Shown one piece after another: positions 42,071 to 51,338 of a stretch of 64,000 nucleotides of DNA; the stretch's first letter is position 1, and every line of letters begins with the position of its first letter. The stretch lies in contig NZ_BMED01000001.1 in NCBI RefSeq assembly GCF_014636315.1, positions 62,316-126,315 on the forward strand, given 5' to 3'. The position numbers and the translations under genes were made by a program. The DNA is from Parundibacterium terreum (lineage in GTDB: Bacteria > Pseudomonadota > Gammaproteobacteria > Burkholderiales > Burkholderiaceae_D). The notes under the pieces were generated by a model, which ran no database searches, was not told the origin of the DNA, and worked only from the letters and a program-made list of their open reading frames with translations.

Positions 42071-42080
42071 TTCATATGAA
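42071..42080. promoter_or_regulatory. Palindrome in the LysR divergent region
   Basis: TTCATATGAA, a perfect 10-bp palindrome just upstream of the LysR start. It is a candidate LysR site by position only. Confidence 0.3.
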
Positions 42081-42200
42081 GTCGTATTTTTTCATGATAT
42101 CGCAGTTGCTAAGATTCAGGCGTGCAATGTCGCACGTCCTCGTCGCCCCATAAAAAGCTTGGACGGCAAGGCTAAATAGCTTTTATTGAGGTAAGTGAAA

Positions 42201-43745
42201 ATGAACGGTGCAGAAAGTCTGTTGCGCTCGCTGATGGCGAACGGTGTAAATGTCTGTTTTGGTAATCCTGGTACGTCAGAGATGCATTTCGTGGCGGCAC
42301 TGGATGAAGTCGAGGGGATGCGGCCTATCCTCTGTCTGTTCGAGGGTGTTGCGACAGGCGCGGCCGATGGCTACGCACGCATGGCAGGAAAGCCGGCCTG
42401 TACCTTGCTGCATCTTGGCCCTGGTTTGGCCAACGGCCTGGCTAATTTGCACAATGCCCGGCGAGCGCAGAGTCCGGTGGTGAACATCGTTGGCGATCAT
42501 GCATCTTCCCATGCGCGCTACGAGGCGCCGCTGACTTCCGATTTGAAGGGTTTCGCCCGCCCCGTATCTCACTGGCTACACTCATCAAGCAGCTCCTTAA
42601 CAGTCGGTGCCGACGCTGCCCGTGCGGTGCAAGCTGCGACAGAGGCCCCCGGCCAGGTCGCGACGCTGATCCTTCCGGCAGACACGGCCTGGAATCCGGC
42701 AGACGATGTAGCATCTACGCTGCCATTCCCTGCACCTGCTCTCGTTAGCGAACAAACCATTGAATACGTTGCGAGCCTTGTGCAAAGTGGTGTCCGCACG
42801 GCTTTTCTGCTTAGAGGTGAGGCCCTGCAGGAAAAAGGGCTGCGCGCAGCAGGCCGGATTGCTGCCAAGACTGGAGCGCGCCTGCTGTGCGACACCTTCG
42901 CGCCGCGCTTGCAGCGCGGTGCAGGGCGGGTGCCGGTGGAACGTTTGCCGTATTTTGCCGAGCAGGTGGTCGAGTTCCTGTCCGGCACTGAGTTGATCAT
43001 ACTGGTTGGTGCTCAACCGCCAGTCAGCTTCTTTGCCTACCCGGACAAACCCAGTTGGCTCACTCCCGAAGGCTGCCGCCTGGCGGTGCTGTCCCATCCT
43101 CATGAAAATGGCCCGGCTGCACTCGATGCTCTGGTTGATGCGCTAGGTGTGAATACCTGTGTCGCCAAGACCAGCATACGCCAGCCCGTTGAAGTTTCCC
43201 TGGATGGTCCCTTGGATGCGGAATCGATCATGCGGGTCGTTGCCAAGCACTTACCCGATAACGCGATCATCACCGAAGAGTCGTCCCTGGCTTTGCCATT
43301 CTATGGCCTGACTGAAACAGCGGCGCCGCACGATTTTCTGACACTGACAGGTGGAGCCATCGGCAGCATGATGGCGGTCTCTGTCGGCGCCGGGATTGCC
43401 TGCCCTGAGCGCAAGGTCGTCAACCTGCAAGGGGATGGCAGTGCCATGTACACCGTGCAGTCGCTCTGGACGCAAGCAAGGGAAAACGTCGACGTCGTGA
43501 CGGTGATCTATGCGAACCGCGGCTACAAGATATTGAGCAATGAGCTCAAACGCGTGGGAGCTGCAGAGAATGGAGTACATGCCGCATCCATGTTCGATTT
43601 GCAAAACCCGGCACTTGACTGGGTTGCCCTGGCCAAGGGTATGGGCGTGGAAGCCGTGCGCGCTGAATCGCGCGAAGACTTTGAGGCCGCGTTTGCATCG
43701 GCAATGAAACGTCGTGGTCCTATGCTGATCGAGGCCGTGATCTGA
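42201..43745 (+). CDS. Thiamine-diphosphate enzyme, acetolactate synthase / benzoylformate decarboxylase-like
   Basis: 514 residues. N-terminal pyrimidine-binding domain with CFGNPGTSEMHFVAALDE and catalytic Glu in LCLFEGVATGAADGYARMAG; central domain; C-terminal ThDP/Mg motif GDGSAMYTVQSLWTQARENVDVVTVIYANRGY. The length and N-terminus fit the ALS-large-subunit-like group related to MdlC (benzoylformate decarboxylase). There is no regulatory small subunit. Followed at 61 bases by an aldehyde dehydrogenase, it could decarboxylate an aromatic 2-oxo acid to an aldehyde that the next enzyme oxidises. GAGGTAA precedes the ATG at 42201. Confidence 0.85.
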   Translation: MNGAESLLRSLMANGVNVCFGNPGTSEMHFVAALDEVEGMRPILCLFEGVATGAADGYARMAGKPACTLLHLGPGLANGLANLHNARRAQSPVVNIVGDHASSHARYEAPLTSDLKGFARPVSHWLHSSSSSLTVGADAARAVQAATEAPGQVATLILPADTAWNPADDVASTLPFPAPALVSEQTIEYVASLVQSGVRTAFLLRGEALQEKGLRAAGRIAAKTGARLLCDTFAPRLQRGAGRVPVERLPYFAEQVVEFLSGTELIILVGAQPPVSFFAYPDKPSWLTPEGCRLAVLSHPHENGPAALDALVDALGVNTCVAKTSIRQPVEVSLDGPLDAESIMRVVAKHLPDNAIITEESSLALPFYGLTETAAPHDFLTLTGGAIGSMMAVSVGAGIACPERKVVNLQGDGSAMYTVQSLWTQARENVDVVTVIYANRGYKILSNELKRVGAAENGVHAASMFDLQNPALDWVALAKGMGVEAVRAESREDFEAAFASAMKRRGPMLIEAVI

Positions 43746-43806
43746 TCGTTCTCGTGCAGGCACGCCAGATAAACAAGCAAATACACCTTTTAAAAAAGGA
43801 AAAATC

Positions 43807-45246
43807 ATGTCAAAACATTTTCGCTTACCTATAAAACCAACAAGCCAGCAGATCCGTAACCAGATCGATACCATGAAACAGGTGCAGCTCAATGAGGGAC
43901 CACCGTCGGCTGCGCTGCGAAAGGATCGCATCGATAGAACGATCAAGATGCTGCGTACCCACAAGGAAGAGCTGGTTGAGGCAATCAATACGGACTACGG
44001 CTGCCGCGGCAGGCAACAGACCTTGCTCGCAGACATCCTCGCCTCCATTGAGAGCTTGCGCTTCAATCACGAGCATCTCGATGCATGGATGGCGCGCCCT
44101 ACGACGCTCGAACCCATGCCTGGTATCAAGGCCAGTGTAGAGTACCAGCCGCTAGGCGTCGTAGGCATAATCAGCCCGTGGAATTTCCCGCTGGTGCTGG
44201 CGTTCGGGCCGCTGGCGAGCGCTTTCGCAGCGGGCAACAGGGCGATCCTGAAACCGTCTGAGCTGACCCCGCGCACATCCGAGCTGGTGGCGGAACTGAT
44301 TGCGCGTTATTTCGATAGCGATGAACTTACGACCGTGCTGGGCGGCCCCGAAACGGGTTCGATTTTTAGCGCACAGCCGTTTGATCATCTTGTGTTCACC
44401 GGCAGTACGCAGGTGGCACACCATGTGATGCGGGCCGCGTCGGAAAACCTCGTACCTGTGACCCTGGAGCTGGGCGGTAAGTCGCCGGTCCTGGTCGGAA
44501 AGGATGCGGACTTGCAGCGCGTGGCGGAACGGGTATTGACAGTAAAGACCTTCAATGCTGGCCAGATCTGCTTGTCGCCGGATTATGTACTGATCCCCGC
44601 TAGCCGCGTCGATACTTTTATTGCACAAGCTAAGGCAGCAGTGTCGCAAATGTATCCAGGCATGCGCGACAATCCCGATTACACGGCGATGATCAATGCA
44701 CGCGGCTTCGAGCGCCAACTGGCATTGGTCGAAGATGCCCGGCAACAAGGCGCCGGCATTGTGAGCCTCGCTCCGGCCGGCGAGGACCTCTCGGATTTCG
44801 ATGTCCGCAAGATGGCGCCGACTCTTATCGTTGGTACCACCGATAGCATGCGGGTGATGCAGGAAGAAATCTTTGGACCGATACTCCCTATCGTGACCTA
44901 TACAAGCTTGAACGAGGCGATCGCCTATATCAACGCCCGCCCGCGTCCGCTCGCGTTATATTACTTCGGCGACGACAGCGGCGAGCAGGAGCAGATCAAG
45001 ACTCGTACGACGTCTGGGGCGCTGGTGCTGAATGATGCGATGACCCACGTCTTTTTCGACGCGCTCCCGTTTGGCGGCGTAGGGGCATCCGGCATGGGTC
45101 ATTACCACGGAGAGTACGGTTTCAGAACGCTCAGTCATGCGAAGCCCGTGGTGCTGCAAAGTATGGGCGGCGAATCGAATCTCTTGATGCGGGCGCCGTA
45201 CCAGCCTGCCGCTGAGGCCATGATTGATGACATGATCAATGTTTAA
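43807..45246 (+). CDS. Aldehyde dehydrogenase, coniferyl-aldehyde-dehydrogenase type
   Basis: 479 residues, NAD(P)-dependent. The substrate/NAD motifs VVGIISPWNFPLVLAFGPLASAFAAGN, FTGSTQVAHHVM, VTLELGGKSPVLVG (catalytic Glu) and the catalytic Cys in FNAGQICLSPDY (near residue 255) are intact. The C-terminal PFGGVGASGMGHYHGEYGFRTLSH matches the coniferyl aldehyde dehydrogenase (CalB-like) class-3 branch. AAAAAGGA lies just ahead of the ATG. It is the second gene of the putative aromatic-aldehyde pair divergent from LysR. Confidence 0.9.
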   Translation: MSKHFRLPIKPTSQQIRNQIDTMKQVQLNEGPPSAALRKDRIDRTIKMLRTHKEELVEAINTDYGCRGRQQTLLADILASIESLRFNHEHLDAWMARPTTLEPMPGIKASVEYQPLGVVGIISPWNFPLVLAFGPLASAFAAGNRAILKPSELTPRTSELVAELIARYFDSDELTTVLGGPETGSIFSAQPFDHLVFTGSTQVAHHVMRAASENLVPVTLELGGKSPVLVGKDADLQRVAERVLTVKTFNAGQICLSPDYVLIPASRVDTFIAQAKAAVSQMYPGMRDNPDYTAMINARGFERQLALVEDARQQGAGIVSLAPAGEDLSDFDVRKMAPTLIVGTTDSMRVMQEEIFGPILPIVTYTSLNEAIAYINARPRPLALYYFGDDSGEQEQIKTRTTSGALVLNDAMTHVFFDALPFGGVGASGMGHYHGEYGFRTLSHAKPVVLQSMGGESNLLMRAPYQPAAEAMIDDMINV

Positions 45247-45304
45247 ATCACCTCCATTGAGGCAAAGCTCTGCATATAATTCGGATGTGATCCTAGACCA
45301 TGCT

Positions 45305-46552
45305 TCAAGCCGGTTTCTTCTTAACCGGAGCTTTCTTGATAGCGGGCTTCCTGACGGCAGCTTTCTTGGCCGGCACCGGAAACTTTGTCTTATGGTTGGC
45401 GACGAATTTGGAGGCTGGATGCGGCTGCTCATGGTCTATCATGCTGTGCACGTGGGTCTTCTGGATGACCTCGTGCGCTTCTGTACGGCTGTGGCCGGGC
45501 GGCGCCAGCAGCAAGCCGGCTTTTGACAGCGCGCGCCATAGGGTTTCGTTTTGAAATGCGATGGTGCCGCCGCCGCGCTTGCGCTGCGAGATCATGCGGT
45601 TAATATCGCCCACGCATACCCAGGTGGATTTTACGGTGATGCCCCACTTTGCATGATCATGGGTTTCCGGCCACGCCCAGTGTGCGCCCAGAGGTCCGAG
45701 GTTGATATACTTGATGTCAAAGGTCTTGTGGATGCCGTCGGTATCGGCGATGGGTGGGATAGGACCGCGTATCCAGGTCTCATCATCCATATCCTCGCCC
45801 AGGGTAGGCCCCACAAAGCCGTTCCAGAAATCCTGATTCCACTCGCGGTTCTTTGCCATTACCTTGAATTTCATTCCGACGCGGCTCGTCAGGTCGATCA
45901 CGCTGGCGTCAGGAACGTTCTTGGACGGCAGTGGCTGTGTCAGGGCATACAGCGGATCTTTTTCGGGCAGGTCTGCGGTGCGGCTAAAATAGGTTTGCGG
46001 CTCCTGATGCGTGGCCATTTGCGTGGCGATCTTGCGCGCAGTATCCAGCGTCAGGGAAATACATATATAGGTTTGTCCGTATTGCGGCGTGGGTTCGTGA
46101 CCGGTGCTGATATCGGCAAACTTGGGCCAGGAGTGCAGCAGCCAGAATGCGGTTTGGCTTTTGGTGTCAAAGGCAATCACTCCCTTGGTGTGTCCCATCA
46201 GGCCACTGTCCTTACGTTTTTCACTCAGCGGCAATTCATCGTTATACAAGATCCAGCCGGTGCTGGCCGCCGCCTTGCTACGGTTCTTGAATACCGCATC
46301 CAGTGTACGGTTCATCGCTCCTGTGCCTTGATCCAGGCGATAAGGCGACTTGTTGACCATCCCGTCTTTGCGCTTGTCTATGCTGGAATCGTAATACACG
46401 TATTCGTAGCCGCTGGCCTTGTCGGTGCCGGTGCCAGCATCCAGCTTGGGAACCTTGTAGATGAACCACCAGTCAACCGGCTGGCCGTCCTCGTCTAGGG
46501 CAGAGATGTCAGAGCCGTTAGTCTTGCTTGCTGTTTTTGCAGTGCTTGCCAT
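45305..46552 (-). CDS. Deoxyribonuclease II family protein with basic Lys/Ala/Pro tail
   Basis: 415 residues. The DNase II landmarks are in order: VDWWFIYKVPK, GAMNRTLDAVF, GWILYNDELP, GHTKGVIAFD with the first catalytic-region His, FWLLHSWPKF, YGQTYICISL and the second His region HAKWGI followed by WVCVGDINRMISQRKRGGGTI. DNase II is an acid, metal-independent phospholipase-D-fold endonuclease known mainly from animals, with scattered bacterial homologues. No clear signal peptide is seen: residues 1-25 are polar. The last about 30 residues (PAKKAAVRKPAIKKAPVKKK) form a histone-H1-like basic tail that could bind DNA. It stands alone; the role (nutrient DNA, defence or effector) is open. Confidence 0.85.
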   Translation of the reverse strand: MASTAKTASKTNGSDISALDEDGQPVDWWFIYKVPKLDAGTGTDKASGYEYVYYDSSIDKRKDGMVNKSPYRLDQGTGAMNRTLDAVFKNRSKAAASTGWILYNDELPLSEKRKDSGLMGHTKGVIAFDTKSQTAFWLLHSWPKFADISTGHEPTPQYGQTYICISLTLDTARKIATQMATHQEPQTYFSRTADLPEKDPLYALTQPLPSKNVPDASVIDLTSRVGMKFKVMAKNREWNQDFWNGFVGPTLGEDMDDETWIRGPIPPIADTDGIHKTFDIKYINLGPLGAHWAWPETHDHAKWGITVKSTWVCVGDINRMISQRKRGGGTIAFQNETLWRALSKAGLLLAPPGHSRTEAHEVIQKTHVHSMIDHEQPHPASKFVANHKTKFPVPAKKAAVRKPAIKKAPVKKKPA

Positions 46553-47406
46553 ATTATTTCTCCCCAGAATGTGGAACCAAATATTTCAAAGCAATTGAGT
46601 CTATCAATACCTTTTTTGACATTGGGGTGCTATGTGGCACCTTCATGTCCGCTCAGGTCAAGTCGAAAGCCAGACAATCGCACAGGCAACCCGGCCACCA
46701 TGCCATTCCGGGGAAAATGACCTGGCGGTAGTCTTGCATAAAAATTAAGCAAATTCAATTCATTCTGTATGTTCCGTGCAAAGAGTGATACACGGCATTT
46801 TTAGCGTTCCTATGGGGAAATTATTTCATGGAAGCGTTGCTGTGCCTATCGACTAAGAGTGCGATGCCTTTTTCTAAACAGGTAGTGTTCATAGGCGTGA
46901 GACAGGGATCGAAACCGAGGGAATATTGGCAGGCGCTTGGTAACTACGCTTGCGTTGGCCGCGAATTACCGTCGGCGTTTGTACGAGGGCATGTGCTTTC
47001 TGCGCTTTTGCCAATCGTAGTTTGGCAAAGGATCTGCCGCGCCGGCCTGGCCTATCGAGCTGGGATTTTCTGAGCAGTAATTGATATGGCTGACCGCCCC
47101 CTCCTCATCAGGCGGGCCGGATCGTTGTTGCACACGAAGCTGCTCTGCAAAGGCAAGCAACTCGCTCATACAAGTGAGATCGAATTCTTTTCTGAATGGA
47201 GTTTTGACAAGGTCAGTTTGACCCGGTGTACGGACCAGTGCGGTCCAATAGATAACGAACATGTATTCCTATTTTTGTTTTTATTATGAAGTGCTGTGTT
47301 TATCTTATACCGGTTTGGACTGCATACGTTAGTATTTTGTGTCGGTTTCCCCCGCTATCGTTGCACCCGTGCAAAAGCGAGGGTAGATTTTCGTGTAGGG
47401 CATTTC
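46553..47406. other. Intergenic region, no supported gene
   Basis: About 850 bases. Overlapping open frames of 81 codons (plus, 46828-47073) and 98 codons (minus, 46966-47262) conflict with each other and neither resembles a known family. The promoter for the DNase II gene should lie near 46560-46620. Confidence 0.4.
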
Positions 47407-49014
47407 TTAATGATATAGGCCGTCTGCAGGGTTTATTTTTCCTTTTCTCGGCTCCATCCTCAATCTCTCGGCCACATCCGCCGGCGGCAATAATGGATAA
47501 AGAGTAAGGGGGCCGATTGCGGAACTGCCAGCCTTCTTTATTTGCCCGCCGTTTTCCAAACAGGCTAGAGCGCCCTCCATCATATTGATGGGGATGCCAC
47601 TCGTGATAGTGCAATCCTTGCTCATGCGTAGCTGCTTTCCGAAGATTTCTATTTTTTCGCTAGTACAGGCTGATGCGTTTCCTATCATGCCGATCGGCCG
47701 GGCCAGGTCCGGTAGCCATGTGCCCAGGATAAATTCAAATTCAGGCGTATGCAACAGATCATGACATGAACTTGAAACCGCCTTGCTTTCCATAAAGCCA
47801 CGCACACAAACGCCTGCTTCCTGAAACCCCTGGAAGGACTTCAATGCGGTTTTCACTTTGGGGATGACGTCGCCAGATTGACATTGCGAAATGGCTGTAG
47901 CCACCACCTGGCCTTGCCTTTGTAGGAAGGCATTGTCTGCATGCTTGTATTGCCCTCCTACTGAGGGCATATTGGTATCCAGATTGTAGTTCGCAAAGTC
48001 CTTGTTGTTTGATTCCAGGAGCTTGTCGCGAACTACTTGTATTGAGCCTTCGTAGATGGAGCGGAGATGATCATTCCATGACCAATAAACTCCTCTCGCA
48101 ATAAACTGCTTCCAATCCATTCCAGCTGGAAGATCCCAATCTTTGATGGAGCGGGCGTCCAGGGATTTCTTGCAGGAAGCCCGTGTTTCGTTGATGTTTG
48201 GTATATCGGGCTGCTTTTCATATACCTCCGATACTGTCTTGCAAACCACGCCCCTTACGGCATCCATATACTTCTTGATCTGCAGTGCCGTCGGTATTGT
48301 CGGTACTGTCGGTACTAATTGTGCCGCGCTATTTTTGTAGGTTTGGAGAATCGCTTCACGTATCAGCGAAATCAGAGGCTCGATCAATTTCTCATCGTGC
48401 CCCGATTCTATGAAATGCCTAAGCAGCGAGGTACTTCCATAGCGGAGATCGAAAATCGTAAACGTGACCATTTCAAGGTTTTTATGCGTTTGAATATCTA
48501 ATTCATAGGGCGCCCTGTATAGCCCTTTCACCGCGATACTCTGCGACAGCATTGCGGTAGCGACATTGGTGCCTTCGAAGTGGCCGAAGCGGTCGGCGAT
48601 GGAATGAGAGCGGAATCCGACCATGAAAGCCAGCAGGCTATCCGACCGAGGCGTTGAACAGGTGATAGCGCGGAGAGTATTGGCAAATTCGCCGGTGCCG
48701 ACGTAATGCATCAAGTCACTGAACTCTTCAGTATCTTTTTGCGCATATCCTATATCGCTGAATATGGCACCCAGTACCGCTGAGGCGGCAATGTCCGGGT
48801 TGGAGAAATCGAGCGCTTTTGTTTTCTGATTTGGCGAGCTATTGCCTGAGTTGCCTGCACATGGATTGCTTGTCAGAGTATTCCATTCCTGCTCCAGCAC
48901 GCGCGCGTGCCCTGTCCAGCCATAAGCCCATACGGTGGAGCTGATAAAGAAGATGCCCAGCCCCAGTAGTTTGCCGATGGCAAGAGCAATATTGGATAAG
49001 TGGGCCATCTCCAT
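47407..49014 (-). CDS. Exported zinc-dependent phospholipase C-like protein
   Basis: About 535 residues. A signal peptide (ALAIGKLLGLGIFFISSTVWA) should leave a mature N-terminus at or next to YGW, and zinc phospholipases use an N-terminal Trp as a metal ligand. Downstream are GHARV, AASAVLGAIFSDIGY, LMHYVGTGEFANTL and AFMVGFRSHSIADRFGHFEGTN, with the spaced His/Asp residues of the PLC/S1-P1 nuclease fold. The C-terminal half, with several Cys pairs, is unrecognised. VPTVPTIPT near residue 230 is encoded by three near-identical 9-bp units. Likely secreted or periplasmic; the substrate is not known. ATG codons at 49014 and 49008 both fit. Confidence 0.7.
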   Translation of the reverse strand: MEMAHLSNIALAIGKLLGLGIFFISSTVWAYGWTGHARVLEQEWNTLTSNPCAGNSGNSSPNQKTKALDFSNPDIAASAVLGAIFSDIGYAQKDTEEFSDLMHYVGTGEFANTLRAITCSTPRSDSLLAFMVGFRSHSIADRFGHFEGTNVATAMLSQSIAVKGLYRAPYELDIQTHKNLEMVTFTIFDLRYGSTSLLRHFIESGHDEKLIEPLISLIREAILQTYKNSAAQLVPTVPTIPTALQIKKYMDAVRGVVCKTVSEVYEKQPDIPNINETRASCKKSLDARSIKDWDLPAGMDWKQFIARGVYWSWNDHLRSIYEGSIQVVRDKLLESNNKDFANYNLDTNMPSVGGQYKHADNAFLQRQGQVVATAISQCQSGDVIPKVKTALKSFQGFQEAGVCVRGFMESKAVSSSCHDLLHTPEFEFILGTWLPDLARPIGMIGNASACTSEKIEIFGKQLRMSKDCTITSGIPINMMEGALACLENGGQIKKAGSSAIGPLTLYPLLPPADVAERLRMEPRKGKINPADGLYH

Positions 49015-49125
49015 CTCCGCTTATGGATGCTGGCTTTAATGATACCAGCTAGCGCCGGCGATATCTGAAACGGTATTTTAAGCGGAAGGTCGGAACGAGG
49101 TTCCCCACCTCTCTTTATTGATCTG

Positions 49126-49374
49126 TCATGCGCGCAACTCAGTCACATGCACGATAGCGTGATAGGGAATCAGCTCCTCCGCTTGCCCTGATGCTGTACC
49201 GGGAGCAATGTATTCAGGAATAGCGTCGGCCATGTGCATCACATTATCAATGCGCAAATGCATGAGTCGTTCATTGTCTTTTCTTTTGATGGAAATGATC
49301 TCCCCAACGCAAGGTACGCGCGTCAGGTTTACCATCTGGTCCGTTATTCCAATCTTGATTGTCACTTCCGACAT
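49126..49374 (-). CDS. Hypothetical small protein
   Basis: 82 residues, soluble, beta-rich in appearance (MSEVTIKIGITDQMVNLTRVPCVGEII...). No family recognised. It begins 19 bases after the stop of the Cys-rich repeat protein in the same direction, so the two may be co-transcribed. Confidence 0.6.
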   Translation of the reverse strand: MSEVTIKIGITDQMVNLTRVPCVGEIISIKRKDNERLMHLRIDNVMHMADAIPEYIAPGTASGQAEELIPYHAIVHVTELRA

Positions 49375-49393
49375 ACGGCCTCCTTTAATTTGT

Positions 49394-49831
49394 CTAGTTG
49401 CAAGTCTGCCCTTGGGACGGGTTATAGCAAAGTGCTGTGCGACCTTTGGCGCAAACTAACTCGCCGCTATTGCACGTGAGCCCTTGATTGCAGGTTTGCC
49501 CTTGGGAGGCGTTGAAGCAGGATTTTCCATATTGGCCGCTGCAAGCTTGCTGGCCGGTAGAGCAAACCAGGCCGTCCGAACAAGTTTGTCCTTGCGATGA
49601 GTCATAGCAGTAGCGCCCCGTTTTGCCGGTACATACTTGCTGATTGGTATTGCACACTAGCCCTTGCGTACAGGTTTGACCATCAGACGGGCTGTAGCAG
49701 GTTCTTTCAGACCCATTCACGCATATCTGCTGGCCGCTATTGCAAACCAAAGGTGGAGGTGGCTGCTTTGCATTTGCGTAAAAACAGCAAGTGAACAAGG
49801 CACACAGCAGACAGGAGGCAAATTTTTTCAT
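49394..49831 (-). CDS. Secreted Cys-rich repeat protein
   Basis: 145 residues: a Sec signal (MKKFASCLLCALFTCCFYANA), a short proline stretch, then four tandem units of about 30 residues. Each follows L-(V/T)-C-x(6)-C-x(7)-C-(Y/F)-x(2)-S-x-GQTC and has four cysteines (16 in all), suggesting two disulfides per unit. The units differ at many positions, so the repeat is old. I know no named family for it. Export and probable disulfide bonding suggest a periplasmic or surface role, perhaps ligand binding. The small hypothetical gene follows directly. Confidence 0.75.
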   Translation of the reverse strand: MKKFASCLLCALFTCCFYANAKQPPPPLVCNSGQQICVNGSERTCYSPSDGQTCTQGLVCNTNQQVCTGKTGRYCYDSSQGQTCSDGLVCSTGQQACSGQYGKSCFNASQGQTCNQGLTCNSGELVCAKGRTALCYNPSQGQTCN

Positions 49832-49983
49832 ATCAGTCCCACAGAAAAAGGCATTGGCTCAATACTTACCTTATCTTGTATTTTTGAAAAAACTTTGTCC
49901 GTTCGATGTTTAACATAGGTCTCAGCCGCAATAAGATATATGCGTCGGCCCCCTGTTCTTGCTTGGCAGCCGTGCTGCCGTTA

Positions 49984-50003
49984 TACTGTATGAATAAACA
50001 GTA
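49984..50003 (+). promoter_or_regulatory. LexA (SOS) box
   Basis: TACTGTATGAATAAACAGTA matches the consensus TACTGT-N8-ACAGTA with all conserved positions. It lies 114 bases upstream of the dinB ATG and 17 bases upstream of a 34-codon ORF, so both should be induced by DNA damage. Confidence 0.92.
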
Positions 50004-50020
50004 ATTATGCAAATACATCG

Positions 50021-50125
50021 ATGTCTCCCCTGCCCTCTATTTATTCCTGGTCCCGCGCCGGCAAATTTCTGGTGAAGACTCTCTGGAATCAACTGGAGGC
50101 GGGGTTGGGGATTGCGTATGGCTGA
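50021..50125 (+). CDS. Short ORF between the SOS box and dinB
   Basis: A 34-codon frame from the ATG at 50021 whose last codons overlap the dinB start: its TGA at 50123-50125 lies within the second and third codons of dinB. The product (MSPLPSIYSWSRAGKF through AGLGIAYG) is amphipathic, with three aromatic residues near the start and a Trp later. It is not recognised. It may be an SOS-induced small protein, or a leader that couples translation to dinB; the 8-base overlap favours coupling. The region lacks a strong ribosome binding site. Confidence 0.45.
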   Translation: MSPLPSIYSWSRAGKFLVKTLWNQLEAGLGIAYG

Positions 50126-51266
50126 ACGTCGCATCGCCCACCTGGATATGGATGCCTTCTACGCCAGCGTGGAATTGCTAAGGTATCCGGAGTTGAAAGG
50201 AGAGCCTGTCGTCATAGGTGGAAGGTCTTCGCATAAGCCCGTAGAGCTGCCGGACGGCAGCCATCAATTTTCCAGGCTCAGGGATTATGTAGGGCGCGGG
50301 GTAGTCACTACGTCAACCTATGCGGCGCGCCAGCTAGGCATATTCTCGGCAATGGGCATCATGAAGGTCGCCAAACTGGCGCCGGACGCCTATATCCTGC
50401 CGACAGATTTTGACTCTTACCGCCACTATTCCAGGCTTTTCAAGCAGGCGGTGGCCAGTATCGCACCCAGGATAGAAAATCGCGGCATTGATGAAATCTA
50501 TATCGACTTTAGCGAAATTGAAGAAGATACGCTGTCGCTGGCATCCCGGATAAAGGCTGCTGTGCGCGAGGCGACCGGACTATCTTGTTCCATAGGCGTG
50601 GCGCCGAACAAGCTGTTGGCAAAGATATGCTCCGACCTGGAAAAGCCGGATGGCCTGACCATCTTGTCGATGGGAGATGTGCCGGCACGCATCTGGCCGC
50701 TGCCGGTCAAGAAGGTGAATGGCATCGGCCCCAAGGCGACGGAAAAGCTCGCCGGCCTGGGCATCAATACGGTGGGAGAACTGGCGGCGGCCGATCCCGA
50801 TTTGCTGCAAACGCATTTTGGCCGCAAGTATGCTGCCTGGCTTGCCAATGCGTCCCAAGGCATCGATGACAGGGAGATCAGCACCAGTTCAGAACCCAAG
50901 GGCATCAGCCGCGAGACGACGTTTGAACGCGACCTGCACGCAAAGCAGGACCGTGACAGGCTTTCCACGATTTTCACCGAGCTTTGCACCAGGCTGGCAG
51001 ATGATCTGGATCGTAAAGGTTACGTGACAAAAACGGTAGGGATCAAGATCAGGTACACCGATTTTCGTATTGCCACTCGCGACGTCACTCTGCCGGTGCC
51101 GACGGCCAGTGCAGATGCGATCCGCAGAGCCGCCGGCGAATGCCTTAAACGGGTGCCTTTAGATGAGAAATTCCGCCTGCTGGGAGTACGGGCCAATACC
51201 TTAAGCAAGGCCAGTGAGCAGGTGGAGGATAGTGGTTTGATGCAGGGCGATTTGTTTATCGACTAG
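50118..51266 (+). CDS. dinB: DNA polymerase IV (Y family)
   Basis: 382 residues. Y-family translesion polymerase with catalytic RIAHLDMDAFYASVE, the YAARQLGIFSAM fingers motif, GIDEIYIDFSE palm acidic residues, CSIGVAPNKLLAKICSDLEKPDG and the helix-hairpin-helix KKVNGIGPKATEKLAGLGI, then a little-finger domain. A loop of about 30 residues after VVIGG (SSHKPVELPDGSHQFSRLRDYVG) is longer than in E. coli Pol IV. The LexA box upstream shows SOS control. The C-terminal QGDLFID resembles a beta-clamp-binding motif. Confidence 0.95.
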   Translation: MAERRIAHLDMDAFYASVELLRYPELKGEPVVIGGRSSHKPVELPDGSHQFSRLRDYVGRGVVTTSTYAARQLGIFSAMGIMKVAKLAPDAYILPTDFDSYRHYSRLFKQAVASIAPRIENRGIDEIYIDFSEIEEDTLSLASRIKAAVREATGLSCSIGVAPNKLLAKICSDLEKPDGLTILSMGDVPARIWPLPVKKVNGIGPKATEKLAGLGINTVGELAAADPDLLQTHFGRKYAAWLANASQGIDDREISTSSEPKGISRETTFERDLHAKQDRDRLSTIFTELCTRLADDLDRKGYVTKTVGIKIRYTDFRIATRDVTLPVPTASADAIRRAAGECLKRVPLDEKFRLLGVRANTLSKASEQVEDSGLMQGDLFID

Positions 51267-51338
51267 GCCCTACCCTCTTGGCGTTCAAACCACAAATCCC
51301 CTGCCCCGAAGTTCATGATTGAAAACGGTGCTTTCGGC

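Noticed and set aside
46828..47262. Short ORFs on both strands between the DNase II and phospholipase-like genes
   Set aside because: They conflict with each other and show no family resemblance or ribosome binding site.
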